Shown here: piece by piece, positions 54,577 through 63,605 of the stretch | Layout: every line of letters begins with the position of its first letter | Position numbering within the stretch: position 1 is the first letter of the stretch | NCBI GenBank assembly: GCA_012267385.1 | Contig: JAAXGW010000007.1 | Location: 1-64,000 of the forward strand | DNA: 64,000 nt | From: OMG group bacterium | GTDB lineage: Bacteria > Pseudomonadota > Gammaproteobacteria > Pseudomonadales > Azotimanducaceae | Direction of reading: 5' to 3' | Program-made: the position numbers and the translations under genes | The notes under the pieces: generated by a model | Seen by the model: the letters and a program-made list of their open reading frames with translations, nothing else | Databases searched by the model: none | What the model was told of the DNA's origin: nothing

Positions 54577-56415
54577 TTAATTCGCCAGCCCGTTTTGCTT
54601 TGCTTTGGCTTCATCATACCACCAAGTCGAAGCTCCGGTGGTGTAGACGGGCCGAGTTTCCGGTCGCCCAAATTTGTCCCACCAAAGAAATCGAAATGAA
54701 TTGATATGCCACGCCGGGATGACGTAGTGGTTCCAGAGCAAAACACGATCAAGCGCGCGGCACACCACGATCAGTTCTTCCCTAGTCGTCGCCGCCACAA
54801 TTTTTTCTATTATTTCATCAACCACTGGGTTTTTTATTCCAATGTGGTTGTCAGTTGCGGTTTGATCCGCGGCTTCAGAGCCCCAGTCGCTTCGCTGTTC
54901 ATTGCCCGGAGATAGGGATTGCGGGAAGACGTGAACGAGCATGTCAAAGTCTCTTTCGTTGTTCCTTCGGTGTACATAGTGTGATTGCTCGACGGTTCTT
55001 ATTGATGCCGTGATTCCCACGCGGTTCAAATTTTCGATAAATGGCGTGATAATTCTTTCAAAACCAGGGGATCCCAAGAGAAATTCGATTTCCATTACTT
55101 CACCAGATTCTTCGTGCGTGAGTTTGTTGTCTTTAACCGTCCATCCTGCTTCTTCCAGCAACATGACTGCCTTACGGAGATTTTCTCTTATATTGCCACT
55201 CCCATCCGTAGTAGGCAAAGTGTATTCTTGTGTGAATACCTCCTCCGGTAGCTGGTCTTTGTATGGGATCAAGATATCGTATTCTTCTTCGGATATCAAG
55301 CCTCGAGAAGCCATATCTGAGTTTTCAAAGTAGCTCGTAGTTCGCGTGTATTGACCATAGAACAGCTTTTCGTTCGACCATTCAAAGTCAAAACAATACG
55401 CTAATGCTCGACGTACGCGTGGGTCTTGAAATTTGGTCTTCCGGATGTTGAAGATAAACGCTTGCATCCCAGTCGGACGTTCATGTCGTAACAGCTCCTT
55501 CTTCACTAGTCCTTCATGAAGTGCTGGAAAGTCGTATGCTGTTGCCCACTTTAAGCTTGAATTCTCTAGTCGTATGTCATATTCGCCAGACTTAAATGCT
55601 TCAACTGCTACTTCAGCATCCAGATAGTAGTCGTATCGAAGGACGTCAAAGTTGTTTGTACCGACATTTACTGGTAGATGTTCGCCCCAGTAATCCTTAT
55701 CTCGTTCAAGTACAACATAGCGACCAGCTTCAAATGATGAGATCTTGTACGGACCGCTCGAAACAGGAGGATCTAGTGTGGTTTTTTCGAATTCCCGATC
55801 TTCCCAATAGGCCTTAGAAAACACTGCGACCTGACCCACAATTTGAGGCAGTTCGCGATTCGGTGGTCCATCAAACTCAAACTTGATAGAGTGCGGGCCA
55901 AGCACAATTGCATTAACAACATTCTTGTAATAGTGCGCGTATCTGGGGTGCCCATGGTCGACGAGAGTATGAAAGCTGAATTTAACATCTTCTGCTGTAA
56001 TCGGGGTGCCATCACTGAACCTTGCTTCTGGACGCAAGTGAAATATAGCAAAAGACAGGTCTTCCGCGACTTCAAGCGATTCTGCTATTAATCCATATTG
56101 CGATTGAATATCGTCTTCGGCAGTCGTCATCAGTGTCTCGTAAAGATTACCACCTGCTGATAACCCAGCGGCGAAGTCTCCCTTCGCTGTGTATGGATTA
56201 AAAGTGTCGTAACCACCAATCACCGCAAACCTCATGGTACCACCCTTTGGCGCGTTTGGATTCACGTAATCAAAATGTTCGAACCCAGGACCGTACTTTG
56301 GGACATAGCCTAGAGTTGTGGCATGCATTTTCTTGGTTTTGACTTCGTCGCTCATTCCCACACAACAAACAAGAACGGCTAAAGCGAGGACAAGTGTGTT
56401 TTTTACAATTTTCAT
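54577..56415 (-). CDS. yejA: Extracellular solute-binding protein YejA
   Basis: This is the periplasmic binding protein of the Yej importer, family 5, which recognises oligopeptides. The 612-residue precursor has a signal peptide ending near CVGMSD (about 23). FDYVNPNAPKGGTMRFAV near 50-67 and EDVKFSFHTLVDHGHPRYAHYY near 125-145 are followed by KGGT-like and DPRVRRALAYCFDFEWSN segments, as in YejA. AGAGGAA lies upstream of the ATG. It is the first gene of the yejA-yejB-yejE operon. Confidence 0.94.
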   Translation of the reverse strand: MKIVKNTLVLALAVLVCCVGMSDEVKTKKMHATTLGYVPKYGPGFEHFDYVNPNAPKGGTMRFAVIGGYDTFNPYTAKGDFAAGLSAGGNLYETLMTTAEDDIQSQYGLIAESLEVAEDLSFAIFHLRPEARFSDGTPITAEDVKFSFHTLVDHGHPRYAHYYKNVVNAIVLGPHSIKFEFDGPPNRELPQIVGQVAVFSKAYWEDREFEKTTLDPPVSSGPYKISSFEAGRYVVLERDKDYWGEHLPVNVGTNNFDVLRYDYYLDAEVAVEAFKSGEYDIRLENSSLKWATAYDFPALHEGLVKKELLRHERPTGMQAFIFNIRKTKFQDPRVRRALAYCFDFEWSNEKLFYGQYTRTTSYFENSDMASRGLISEEEYDILIPYKDQLPEEVFTQEYTLPTTDGSGNIRENLRKAVMLLEEAGWTVKDNKLTHEESGEVMEIEFLLGSPGFERIITPFIENLNRVGITASIRTVEQSHYVHRRNNERDFDMLVHVFPQSLSPGNEQRSDWGSEAADQTATDNHIGIKNPVVDEIIEKIVAATTREELIVVCRALDRVLLWNHYVIPAWHINSFRFLWWDKFGRPETRPVYTTGASTWWYDEAKAKQNGLAN

Positions 56416-56586
56416 AGTGGCGTGGTTCCTCTTGGCAGGTCGTTAATTAGACATTAATCTGTCAGCTCTCTCTCAGGCGTCAAACTAAGTGTTCAACACT
56501 CTACATTGTAAAGTTTAAGTGCAGGTATAAGGAATATATGAGCACTATCTTCGATACGTTCCGCAGTACCGGTTGAGGATGTCGTT

Positions 56587-57267
56587 TCAACTATCGCTTT
56601 CGGGTTTTGTGTTAATTGGAGGCAAATTCCGTATTCGCCGAATGTTGGCGTGCAGATCCGGTATCGCACGATTCAGAATGCCGTCGTGTGCGACCCGATT
56701 CAATCGATAGATCGCTTGTACGAGGCTGGGATACCACTGCCAATGATCTAGTAACTGACCGTTTTCATCGTAGCAGCATTCCTCGCGATTCGCTAGCGTA
56801 GGTAACAGTGCATTGGACTTCTCATTGAACGATTCGACTCGCGCCTTTAGAAGTGCCACACCGAAGCTCCCAGTAATAATCTGTTGCACTATCTCGGAAT
56901 CTAGTGCCTCAAAGTGTCGGCTGTTGAACGCAGCATCGCGCAATGCCGTGGCGTCAACGAAGAGTAAGTCACTTGGAGGAATGTGCGGGCGGGTTCCTTG
57001 AGCGATTTCGTCTACGACCTTCATATGTGCATCTAGTTTGACTTTTTCGAATTCAAGCATCTCTGCTAACGCTGCAAGTTCTACCGCAAAATTTTCATAG
57101 TGTTGTATTCGTATGTCGCATTCTCTTTGATCTTCTTGGTAATCCGTCAGTACGAAAGCCAGGTATACGCCGAGAAACACTATGAAAAATTCGAACAGGT
57201 ACTTGAACACGTCTAGGTTCAATACTTTACTAACGAGTGCGAGTGCGGAAGCGAGAAACGCTTTCAT
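56587..57267 (-). CDS. Single-span membrane protein of unknown function (DUF6090-like)
   Basis: The 226-residue protein has a hydrophobic segment at about 27-46, ending in FLGVYLAFVLTDYQEDQRE. This pattern is common in small membrane proteins grouped as DUF6090. The rest is a helical, mostly acidic domain facing one side of the membrane. I know of no proven function. It lies upstream of yejA on the same strand but 171 bases apart. Confidence 0.7.
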   Translation of the reverse strand: MKAFLASALALVSKVLNLDVFKYLFEFFIVFLGVYLAFVLTDYQEDQRECDIRIQHYENFAVELAALAEMLEFEKVKLDAHMKVVDEIAQGTRPHIPPSDLLFVDATALRDAAFNSRHFEALDSEIVQQIITGSFGVALLKARVESFNEKSNALLPTLANREECCYDENGQLLDHWQWYPSLVQAIYRLNRVAHDGILNRAIPDLHANIRRIRNLPPINTKPESDS

Positions 57268-57623
57268 AGAAGTACTCCCGTAAATTTAGAGAAAGTCCTA
57301 TTCTAGCAACCGAATTGGCCGACCGGAGACTATTTATTCAGTTACCAACGGATTACTGTGTTCCCGAAATTATTCCGCTCAAGTGGTCAGATGAAAGCCT
57401 CGTCAATCTACACTACACTTGATTTCTTTGTATCTGAACGAGAGCTTGCACGGAAGCAATCAAGGACTCTACGAAAGAGAATTCTTACAACGGACCGACG
57501 AGAGTACGAAGCGAATAGATTAGGCGTTTGATTGACGAGAGCAGTCCAATATTCAAAATCTCGACTGCTTATTCTAGAATATGGAGCTTCAACAATACAA
57601 CGACTATTGACGGAGACGTTGCA
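57268..57623. other. Divergent intergenic region upstream of a TM2 gene
   Basis: These 356 bases lie between the start of the DUF6090-like gene (minus) and the TM2 gene (plus). A TTGACG at 57531 could be a -35 box, but no clear -10 follows at the right distance. I see no RNA gene and no convincing ORF. Confidence 0.35.
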
Positions 57624-57893
57624 ATGAACGACATTGAATTAAAACAATTTATGGAGTATCAGGACGAGAAGAAATCTCTCGCAGTGGCCTACGTGCTATG
57701 GGCGGCAGTAGGACCCTTTGGGGGACATCGATTCTACCTTGGGAGAACGGGTTCGGCGGTCGCGATGTTAGTTCTTACACTTTCACTGGTCGGATTTATC
57801 GTTTCCTTCATTTGGTGGATAGTCGACGCGGTTCTCATTCCAGGAATCGTGCAAGAAATAAATAGGGAATTACTAGAAGATATCATGGCTTGA
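57624..57893 (+). CDS. TM2-domain membrane protein (first copy)
   Basis: I place the start at ATG 57624, preceded by GGAG about 8 bases upstream; an ORF from 57528 has no ribosome-binding site. The 89-residue protein has the TM2 pattern: a first helix AYVLWAAVGPFGGHRFYLGR, a charged turn, a second helix with FIVSFIWWIVDAVLIPG, and an acidic tail. TM2 proteins are two-helix membrane hairpins found widely, with no single known job. A second copy lies at 62029. Confidence 0.85.
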   Translation: MNDIELKQFMEYQDEKKSLAVAYVLWAAVGPFGGHRFYLGRTGSAVAMLVLTLSLVGFIVSFIWWIVDAVLIPGIVQEINRELLEDIMA

Positions 57894-58010
57894 ACTAGAC
57901 GCTGCTCTGTTTGAGTTGGATTTGAAATCCCCGTGAGAGTGACTAAACTATTTCTGATACTAGGGACCAGAATCTACTAATGGAATGATTAGACGAACCT
58001 AGTACTCGAT

Positions 58011-58295
58011 CTATCCGAGGGTCTTGGAAAAGGGGTCAATTCGAGACAGCAAATGTTGCTGAAACGAAGGGATCGGAATAGAGTAAAACGAAAATTCCTC
58101 GACCTTCAAGCACCCACTCTCGATCATTCGCATCAGTGCTTTTCCTTTGTCGATGTCCACCATTCCGTCCTCTTCGACTGAGTTTAAGATCTTTATGATG
58201 TCCGCCGATGATGCAATTTTGAAGCTTTCATTCTTTCTTTCATTCAACAGCTTCGCGATTCTGTGCATCACAACTCCGGCATTAGGAAATCCCAA
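58011..58295 (-). CDS. C-terminal part of an AAA ATPase, cut off by an in-frame stop
   Basis: The region codes for residues that look like the winged-helix and tail of the ATPase just upstream: the frame before its first Met reads RNAYYSGRIEALGFPNAGVV, and the end reads FYSIPIPSFQQHLLSRI, a common ending of such ATPases. It is in the same frame as the upstream ORF, separated from it only by TAA at 58344-58346. It is therefore either a second short ORF made by internal start (M at 58295) or the lost C-terminus of one gene. Confidence 0.55.
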   Translation of the reverse strand: MGFPNAGVVMHRIAKLLNERKNESFKIASSADIIKILNSVEEDGMVDIDKGKALMRMIESGCLKVEEFSFYSIPIPSFQQHLLSRIDPFSKTLG

Positions 58296-58343
58296 AGCTT
58301 CGATCCGACCGGAGTAATAGGCGTTTCGTTTGTGTTTTGCACG

Positions 58344-59066
58344 TTAGTCTACTTGAATCCAATCTTCCTCTGAGCCAAAATTTTTTCCACGTTCTAGTAT
58401 CACCGCCTTCAGAGTCGATAGATGCGATTGTAAATGGCAGGGAAAACCCTGCGAAGAAATAGCTAGCTCTTGGACTTTCAAATCGACCGAATCCTGACCT
58501 GTTCCAATTACATCAACACCCCAAACGTCCAACATTTTTCGTATCGCTGTTTCACATTCGGATTGATTTAGCAAGTCTAAGCTAAATACTTCACCCAATC
58601 GAGACAGACCGTGTTTTTGTAAAACCGAGTAGGAGTTCTGTAATCCAGCACAAACGACCATCATTGGATGGTCTGGTGTTCCTATGTGAAACTTACCGAG
58701 GATATCGGCTTGTGATTGTTGGAGATTCTGAACTTCGTCAACTGTCACAATGATGGGTTGTTTATGCTTGCTTCGCACTAGTTGATCTAGCCCTTCGGTC
58801 AAATCTTCCGTATGTAAACGTAGCCACAAAGCTTCGCCAGACTCTTCTTTCGCTCGAGCAAATTTCTCGATCAGCTGAGTTTTACCAATGCCTGGGATTC
58901 CACAGACTAGAACTAACCCAGAAGAACCGAGTTTACGATTGGAGACGACATTGAAATGATTTTCCAAACCGCAAAGTTCTCGATGTCGACCGACAAATAC
59001 GTACGGAAGATCCCGTTCAGGACGCAAAATTTGCGACTCTGTGCTGTCAAATAGGTTTAATTTCAT
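58344..59066 (-). CDS. AAA ATPase, N-terminal part ending in an in-frame stop
   Basis: The 240-residue product has FVGRHRELCGLE near 24-35, Walker A VCGIPGIGKTQLIEKF near 54-69, a Walker B-like PIIVTVDEVQNLQ near 105-117, and a helical lid with SSQGFPCHLQSHL near 208-220. The architecture resembles single-protein ATPases that act on DNA or as signalling NTPases. The TAA at 58344-58346 cuts off about 110 further codons in the same frame, which look like the normal C-terminus. The TAA is followed by C, a context that may allow some read-through. It is probably a nonsense mutation. Confidence 0.7.
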   Translation of the reverse strand: MKLNLFDSTESQILRPERDLPYVFVGRHRELCGLENHFNVVSNRKLGSSGLVLVCGIPGIGKTQLIEKFARAKEESGEALWLRLHTEDLTEGLDQLVRSKHKQPIIVTVDEVQNLQQSQADILGKFHIGTPDHPMMVVCAGLQNSYSVLQKHGLSRLGEVFSLDLLNQSECETAIRKMLDVWGVDVIGTGQDSVDLKVQELAISSQGFPCHLQSHLSTLKAVILERGKNFGSEEDWIQVD

Positions 59067-59177
59067 ATCTTCAGTCTAAAACTAATTCACACGTATTTCG
59101 TAATCTAAGTGGATTCATGCAATGGTCACTTCGTCAAATGAATTTTCTTACACGTTGCTAGCTAACAGATACTTCTT

Positions 59178-59203
59178 AGAGTTCAAGGATCAATTTGAAC
59201 TCT
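59178..59203. repeat. 9-bp inverted repeat between the AAA ATPase and a protease gene
   Basis: AGAGTTCAA at 59178-59186 and its complement at 59195-59203 can form a 9-bp stem around an 8-base loop. No T run follows on either strand, so it is not a clear terminator. It lies in the 189-base gap just after the protease gene end and could act as a weak terminator or an operator. Confidence 0.4.
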
Positions 59204-59255
59204 TCAGGAAAGGGTGTGTTAGTTACAAAATACTGCCGTAAATGACCTCATGAAT

Positions 59256-60467
59256 TCAGTCTTGCGAAACGTCAATGATGAGTTTGTATTCAGACTTTTC
59301 AGATGTCGACCCGTCTACAAACAAGTAGTAAGTTCCTACTTCGACGTCGCCAGAAAACGTGAAATTGGAATTGTCTTCATCTGCGTCGTCGTTTTCGAAC
59401 AAATCAAAGCCGGAGTAGTCAGTTAGCCGACCGGACGTATCCGTGTCCCCTTCGGTGTAAACAGTGATCGTGGCGTTATGCCACAAAGTGATTTCAAACA
59501 CGTCAATGTCAGTCGATATTTCGAGGTGCCCAACCGTGGAAAATTGCCAGGCGCGAGCACTAGAAAACACCGTTGTCGCCGTGTATCGAGTGTCGCCATG
59601 GTCATCGTTCTCCTCGAACTCTACGTGCAGCGTGTAGTCACCCGTGGAATCAGAGTATCCCTCCACGCGAATGTAGTAGATTCCGGGTTCGACATCAGCT
59701 GTCAGTAAAAAATTTGAACTTTCCCCACTGTCGTCGTCAGAAATATCGACTCCCGTTCCCTCCGATGTCAATTGCCCAGTGGTATCAAGGGAACCCGTGG
59801 TGTACACTTCGATTGTTCCTCTCCGATCGACGATTACTTCGAAGTAGTCTACGTCATCAGCATCGTTAATTTCGCCTTCAGTGGAGGATATTAGTTCTAT
59901 TTCAGTTGCGGTTTCTGACGTATCACCGTGGTCGTCAATACTGAAAGGTGGAGGTGGTACTGGGTCGAACCAAGTAACGATATAGTCGTAGAAGTGCTGA
60001 AATTCACCGAAGTAAGCCTTCGAGTTTTCACATTCTTGGTCAGAAGCTGAAAGAACACCGACGAAGAGCGTGTCGCCCGCCTCTTGGTTGTAAATTCTCA
60101 GTCCCGCGCCGCTACTTCCACCTTCAGCAGCACCGTTGTCCATTCTCACTTCTATTGCATCTGAGAGTAGAAAACAGTTGTCGTCTTCGTCACAAACAAA
60201 GACATTAAAGTTACCTTGCGTGGTGCCAGAGAAGAACTTTTTGCGAGCTCCGTCAGGATGATGCGAGCCCGAACCCGTAGTGTTAGAATTGACATCGGTT
60301 GCCCACCACCCTGAAAATGACACACCACCTGGAGCATTTTCATATAAACGAATCAAGCTCTGATCATAAGATTCCACCGCTGCCAGCAGATCTGCCCCCC
60401 ATAAGTTAAGGCGAAGTCCGACGAAGTGCCACTTCCTGAACAGCTTGGCGCTTGATAGTTCCACCAT
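59256..60467 (-). CDS. Trypsin-like protease, C-terminal fragment with two PPC domains
   Basis: This frame holds the second half of a secreted serine protease: GADLLAAVESYDQSLIRL near 25-42 (the catalytic Asp region), HHPDGARKKFFSG near 68-80, and GGSSGAGLRIYN near 115-126 (the catalytic Ser). Two bacterial pre-peptidase C-terminal domains follow at about 198-285 and 292-400, each starting with a DDHGDT-type turn. The first 24 residues printed here are a wrong frame. The true upstream sequence lies in the next frame and joins at the G run at 60393-60398. It is a fragment of the gene that begins at 61410. Confidence 0.75.
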   Translation of the reverse strand: MVELSSAKLFRKWHFVGLRLNLWGADLLAAVESYDQSLIRLYENAPGGVSFSGWWATDVNSNTTGSGSHHPDGARKKFFSGTTQGNFNVFVCDEDDNCFLLSDAIEVRMDNGAAEGGSSGAGLRIYNQEAGDTLFVGVLSASDQECENSKAYFGEFQHFYDYIVTWFDPVPPPPFSIDDHGDTSETATEIELISSTEGEINDADDVDYFEVIVDRRGTIEVYTTGSLDTTGQLTSEGTGVDISDDDSGESSNFLLTADVEPGIYYIRVEGYSDSTGDYTLHVEFEENDDHGDTRYTATTVFSSARAWQFSTVGHLEISTDIDVFEITLWHNATITVYTEGDTDTSGRLTDYSGFDLFENDDADEDNSNFTFSGDVEVGTYYLFVDGSTSEKSEYKLIIDVSQD

Positions 60468-60471
60468 GCTA

Positions 60472-61410
60472 TCACGGATGAGGCTCCTCTACAGTCGAAA
60501 TACAATGCGCAGCAGTAATAATGTAAGGAATATAAACACCTTCGCCATCTCCGGAAACATTCATTAGGGTACCAGAACAGGTGTAGCTCGATCCGCCGCT
60601 TTCAAAAGTCAGTCTCAGCGTCGTACTGGCATTGCTTTCAGAAATCGCGCCATCGTCAATCGCACATTGCACATCTTCATGGTTTGTGCAATCCAAGGCG
60701 TTGGGCACGATCAAGTTTGGAGCTTTGAAACGATGGGCGATAGATAAGAGTTCTAGCTCTACAGCTTGCTTCATGTTGGATCGCGGTAGGCGAATTTCGA
60801 TCCCGATCCAATCGCCTGAGGCTTGAGGTGACCAATAGAGTTCTTCGTCAAAGCCTTTCTTCGGCGCGGTAAAGTTGTAAATGACGTCATTCTTACCGTG
60901 GAGATTCCTGCCATAAAAGGTTACTACAGCATCTGCAGGTAGCTTGAGACGGGTGGAAAAACGAATCGATTCCGCTTGCGGAGAACGAACACGAACGTAA
61001 GCTACAACGCCGTCGCCGTCTTTCTTCCAGGAAAGCTTGTTGCTCAGATCACCTAGGTGAAGATGGGGTACGTCGCGATGGATTCCAAATTTGTGAGGTC
61101 CATGGGTTGCGGGTGTGTAAGTTTCCTGGCGTTCGTGGTTCGACAGGTTTGGTAGTGTCACCTTGTACTCGAAGGGACTAGGAATCGCGAAGACCAAATC
61201 TACTTCCTGTTGTACGCTATTAGTCCGGTTGCCCGGCATGACTGCACCAACATCCATAACCTTACCGCTAGTTGCGGCAATTGCTACTGAACTGAAGTGA
61301 GATACTGAGAGTAGAACAATTCCACTGAAGAGAACGAGCGCGCGTCCTATAAGAATTCTTGGATTCGAACTCTGAATAGATTCATGCAGCCCTCTAACCC
61401 AATGCTTCAA
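60472..61410 (-). CDS. Trypsin-like protease, N-terminal fragment
   Basis: The 312-residue fragment has a hydrophobic signal/anchor at about 23-46, a beta-rich N-terminal domain, and the start of an S1-type protease domain: CSGTLMNVSGDGEGVYIPYI and then IITAAHCIS, with the catalytic His near 300. The reading stops at 60472. In the next frame the DNA reads AWWNYQAPSCSGSGTSSD, the normal continuation, and it then shifts again near 60395 to join the C-terminal fragment. Two single-base losses therefore break the gene 59256-61410. The intact protein would be about 720 residues. Confidence 0.75.
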   Translation of the reverse strand: MKHWVRGLHESIQSSNPRILIGRALVLFSGIVLLSVSHFSSVAIAATSGKVMDVGAVMPGNRTNSVQQEVDLVFAIPSPFEYKVTLPNLSNHERQETYTPATHGPHKFGIHRDVPHLHLGDLSNKLSWKKDGDGVVAYVRVRSPQAESIRFSTRLKLPADAVVTFYGRNLHGKNDVIYNFTAPKKGFDEELYWSPQASGDWIGIEIRLPRSNMKQAVELELLSIAHRFKAPNLIVPNALDCTNHEDVQCAIDDGAISESNASTTLRLTFESGGSSYTCSGTLMNVSGDGEGVYIPYIITAAHCISTVEEPHP

Positions 61411-61437
61411 CGTTCGCCGTGGTCCCTAGTGTTTAAA

Positions 61438-61902
61438 TTACATGTCGCTCGCGGAAATGCCAACCTGTACAACTCGCGCTCGATCAACACCGCGAACGGC
61501 TACATACTTGAAGGATTGATGATCATAGGTACGATTCATAAACGGCTGTACTACCACACTCGCATCTTCGGTCAATAACTGAGCGAAAGCAGCAGCTTGT
61601 TCGTTCCCACTGGGATCAGTACCAAAGGAGAATTCAATGTCGGGTATATTGGTGTATACGACTTGTCCTGTTTCATCCGAAATCCAAAATTCCGATATCG
61701 CTGTTTTGTTCGCAATTTCGCCCAGCAAATCGTTAATTTGATCAGCACTGTATCCTGCTTTCAGCGCAACATCTAACAAGTGCGCAGTTAATGTGGCTTC
61801 CGCAATCATATGGTCGTTCAGAATAGCATCTGAGTCATTGAGAGACTCCAGTCGAAGTTTTGATGAAGTAGGTAACAAGAAGTCTATGATTCTATTTAAC
61901 AC
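61438..61902 (-). CDS. Stand-alone Cache/PAS-like sensor domain protein
   Basis: The 154-residue protein has an N-terminal helix pair (about 26-68) and a beta-rich segment ISEFWISDETGQVVYTN near 70-86 with FKYVAVRGVDRARVVQVGI near 132-150. This resembles extracytoplasmic ligand-binding domains of histidine kinases and chemoreceptors. There is no signal peptide or output domain, so it is unusual as a sensor. It lies 27 bases upstream of the trypsin-like gene in the same direction and may be co-transcribed. Confidence 0.6.
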   Translation of the reverse strand: MLNRIIDFLLPTSSKLRLESLNDSDAILNDHMIAEATLTAHLLDVALKAGYSADQINDLLGEIANKTAISEFWISDETGQVVYTNIPDIEFSFGTDPSGNEQAAAFAQLLTEDASVVVQPFMNRTYDHQSFKYVAVRGVDRARVVQVGISASDM

Positions 61903-62028
61903 AGGAAATCCCTAATGGCCTCAATTTTGGAATGTTGCTCAGGAAATACGGCTTACCTTAACAAACATTAAAATTTTTTTCTTGCAAAAAAAGTAGCAAC
62001 TGCTGAAAAATTAGCGAACGATTCACAC

Positions 62029-62334
62029 ATGCGAGAACCTGAAGCACAACAATTGGTCAACGTTCTTTCTGGAACGACAAAATCAACAGTAATCGCGTAC
62101 GTTCTCTGGGCACTCTTGGGATTGTTTGGAGGACACCGTTTTTACCTCGGGACACCCGTGACCGGCCTTGCCTTGATGCTCTGCACTATTTCATTCATAG
62201 GAATACCCGTCAGTCTCGTCTGGTGGGTAGTGGACGCGTTCCTAATACCCAGATTGTTGAAAGGCGAGGAACATTGGGCGTCACCATTGCTCCCAAGACG
62301 TGTTATAGTAACAACACCGAGATTTTCGTCCTAA
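62029..62334 (+). CDS. TM2-domain membrane protein (second copy)
   Basis: The 101-residue protein has the same TM2 pattern as the copy at 57624: AYVLWALLGLFGGHRFYLGT and then IPVSLVWWVVDAFLIPRL. It has a longer basic tail (RRVIVTTPR). The two copies share the GGHRFYLG segment and the WWxVDA core but differ at both ends, so they are paralogues and not a recent duplication. Confidence 0.85.
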   Translation: MREPEAQQLVNVLSGTTKSTVIAYVLWALLGLFGGHRFYLGTPVTGLALMLCTISFIGIPVSLVWWVVDAFLIPRLLKGEEHWASPLLPRRVIVTTPRFSS

Positions 62335-62388
62335 GATTCCCATTGTGAAATTAACGACTATCTGTTTCAAATCAATCGAAGTCAATCA

Positions 62389-63432
62389 ATGATGTCGAAG
62401 ATTAGCTCGTTAGTACTCATCCTATTTGTCGGATGCTGCGTTTGTTCGTGTTCCATAGTCACCCAAATACCATCTTTAACGCCGGAAGAAATTGAACAGG
62501 AAGCGCAAGTTCAAGCAGATCTAAATGAAGAGAGAATGATTGCAGCGACTCAACGCGTTGCCGATGCTTCCTGGCCTTTAATCACTAGTAATCTAGAGCT
62601 TTGTGAAGGATTCACGGACTACCAAATAGGTGTCTGGACAGCACGAAAAATTCGAAAAGATTCCGTAACGAGCGCTCGTATTTGGGGGGTTGCAAAAGAT
62701 TCCCCAGCCGCATTAGCTGGATTGCAAGTTCGAGACATGATTATCTCAATTGATGGCAATAGTACAAAAAATGGTACTCTGGTACGTTCAGAATTAAATC
62801 GTGCGCTTCGACAATTCTCGAAAGAAGAGAGAACGGATCCCATTGAGTTCCTAGTTGTTCGTTGGGAGACCGAGTTATCCTGGTCATCCTTCACATTTTC
62901 GATTCAACCAGTAGAGACGTGTCGCTCCGACATCTTCGTATCCCGTTCATTAGCATTCCTTGCCTATGCTTCGGGCGATCGGATTGGAGTTGCTACCGGT
63001 TTGCTTAACTTCTTAGAAAATGAACCAGACTTGCAGTACATCATCGCACACGAGTTAGCGCACAACGTGTACCGGCATGTTAGGAAAGCTCTTACTCGAG
63101 GTATTTTCGGCGGACTGCTAGATGGAATTTCATTGGTGACCGGTTTTTGGACAGACGGTCTATTCGCCCAGCTAGGAATAAGGGCTTACTCCAAACGCTT
63201 TGAAAATGAGGCAGACTATGTTTCGATGTACATACTTGCAAACGCTGGTGTAGACTTGAACGGTATAGAGGATGTGTGGCGTCGTGTGTCTGAACAAATC
63301 GGAATAAAAGAGACCAGAACTCATCCATCCCGTCCAATTCGATACCTTAGAATGGCGAAAACCCGCCAGGAAATCGCCGAAAAGATCGAAAAGGGTGAAC
63401 CGCTAATTCCAGAACTCAAACGGCACAAGTAG
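62389..63432 (+). CDS. M48-family metalloprotease with N-terminal PDZ domain
   Basis: The 347-residue protein starts with a lipoprotein-like signal (hydrophobic run then CSCS, near 20-25), so it is probably envelope-anchored. A PDZ-like segment KDSPAALAGLQVRDMIISID lies near 103-122. The zinc motif IIAHELAHNVYRH near 217-229 is followed by ENEADYVSMYILANAG near 275-290, the third-ligand region of M48 peptidases. It may be involved in envelope quality control. It follows the second TM2 gene after 54 bases. Confidence 0.85.
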   Translation: MMSKISSLVLILFVGCCVCSCSIVTQIPSLTPEEIEQEAQVQADLNEERMIAATQRVADASWPLITSNLELCEGFTDYQIGVWTARKIRKDSVTSARIWGVAKDSPAALAGLQVRDMIISIDGNSTKNGTLVRSELNRALRQFSKEERTDPIEFLVVRWETELSWSSFTFSIQPVETCRSDIFVSRSLAFLAYASGDRIGVATGLLNFLENEPDLQYIIAHELAHNVYRHVRKALTRGIFGGLLDGISLVTGFWTDGLFAQLGIRAYSKRFENEADYVSMYILANAGVDLNGIEDVWRRVSEQIGIKETRTHPSRPIRYLRMAKTRQEIAEKIEKGEPLIPELKRHK

Positions 63433-63605
63433 GAATCGATCCAAGTTCTCATTTGCGTGGCTCTACCTGTAGGGTGATTGAGGTACTTCAGGGCTAGACG
63501 CTCGTAGTCTGTCCGCTCATTTCATACAGAATTGCTGAATAGAGTACTAATTCCAACTCTGCTGGTTCGCCTTTGAACCTGAACAGTCGTTGTTATCGCA
63601 CTACG

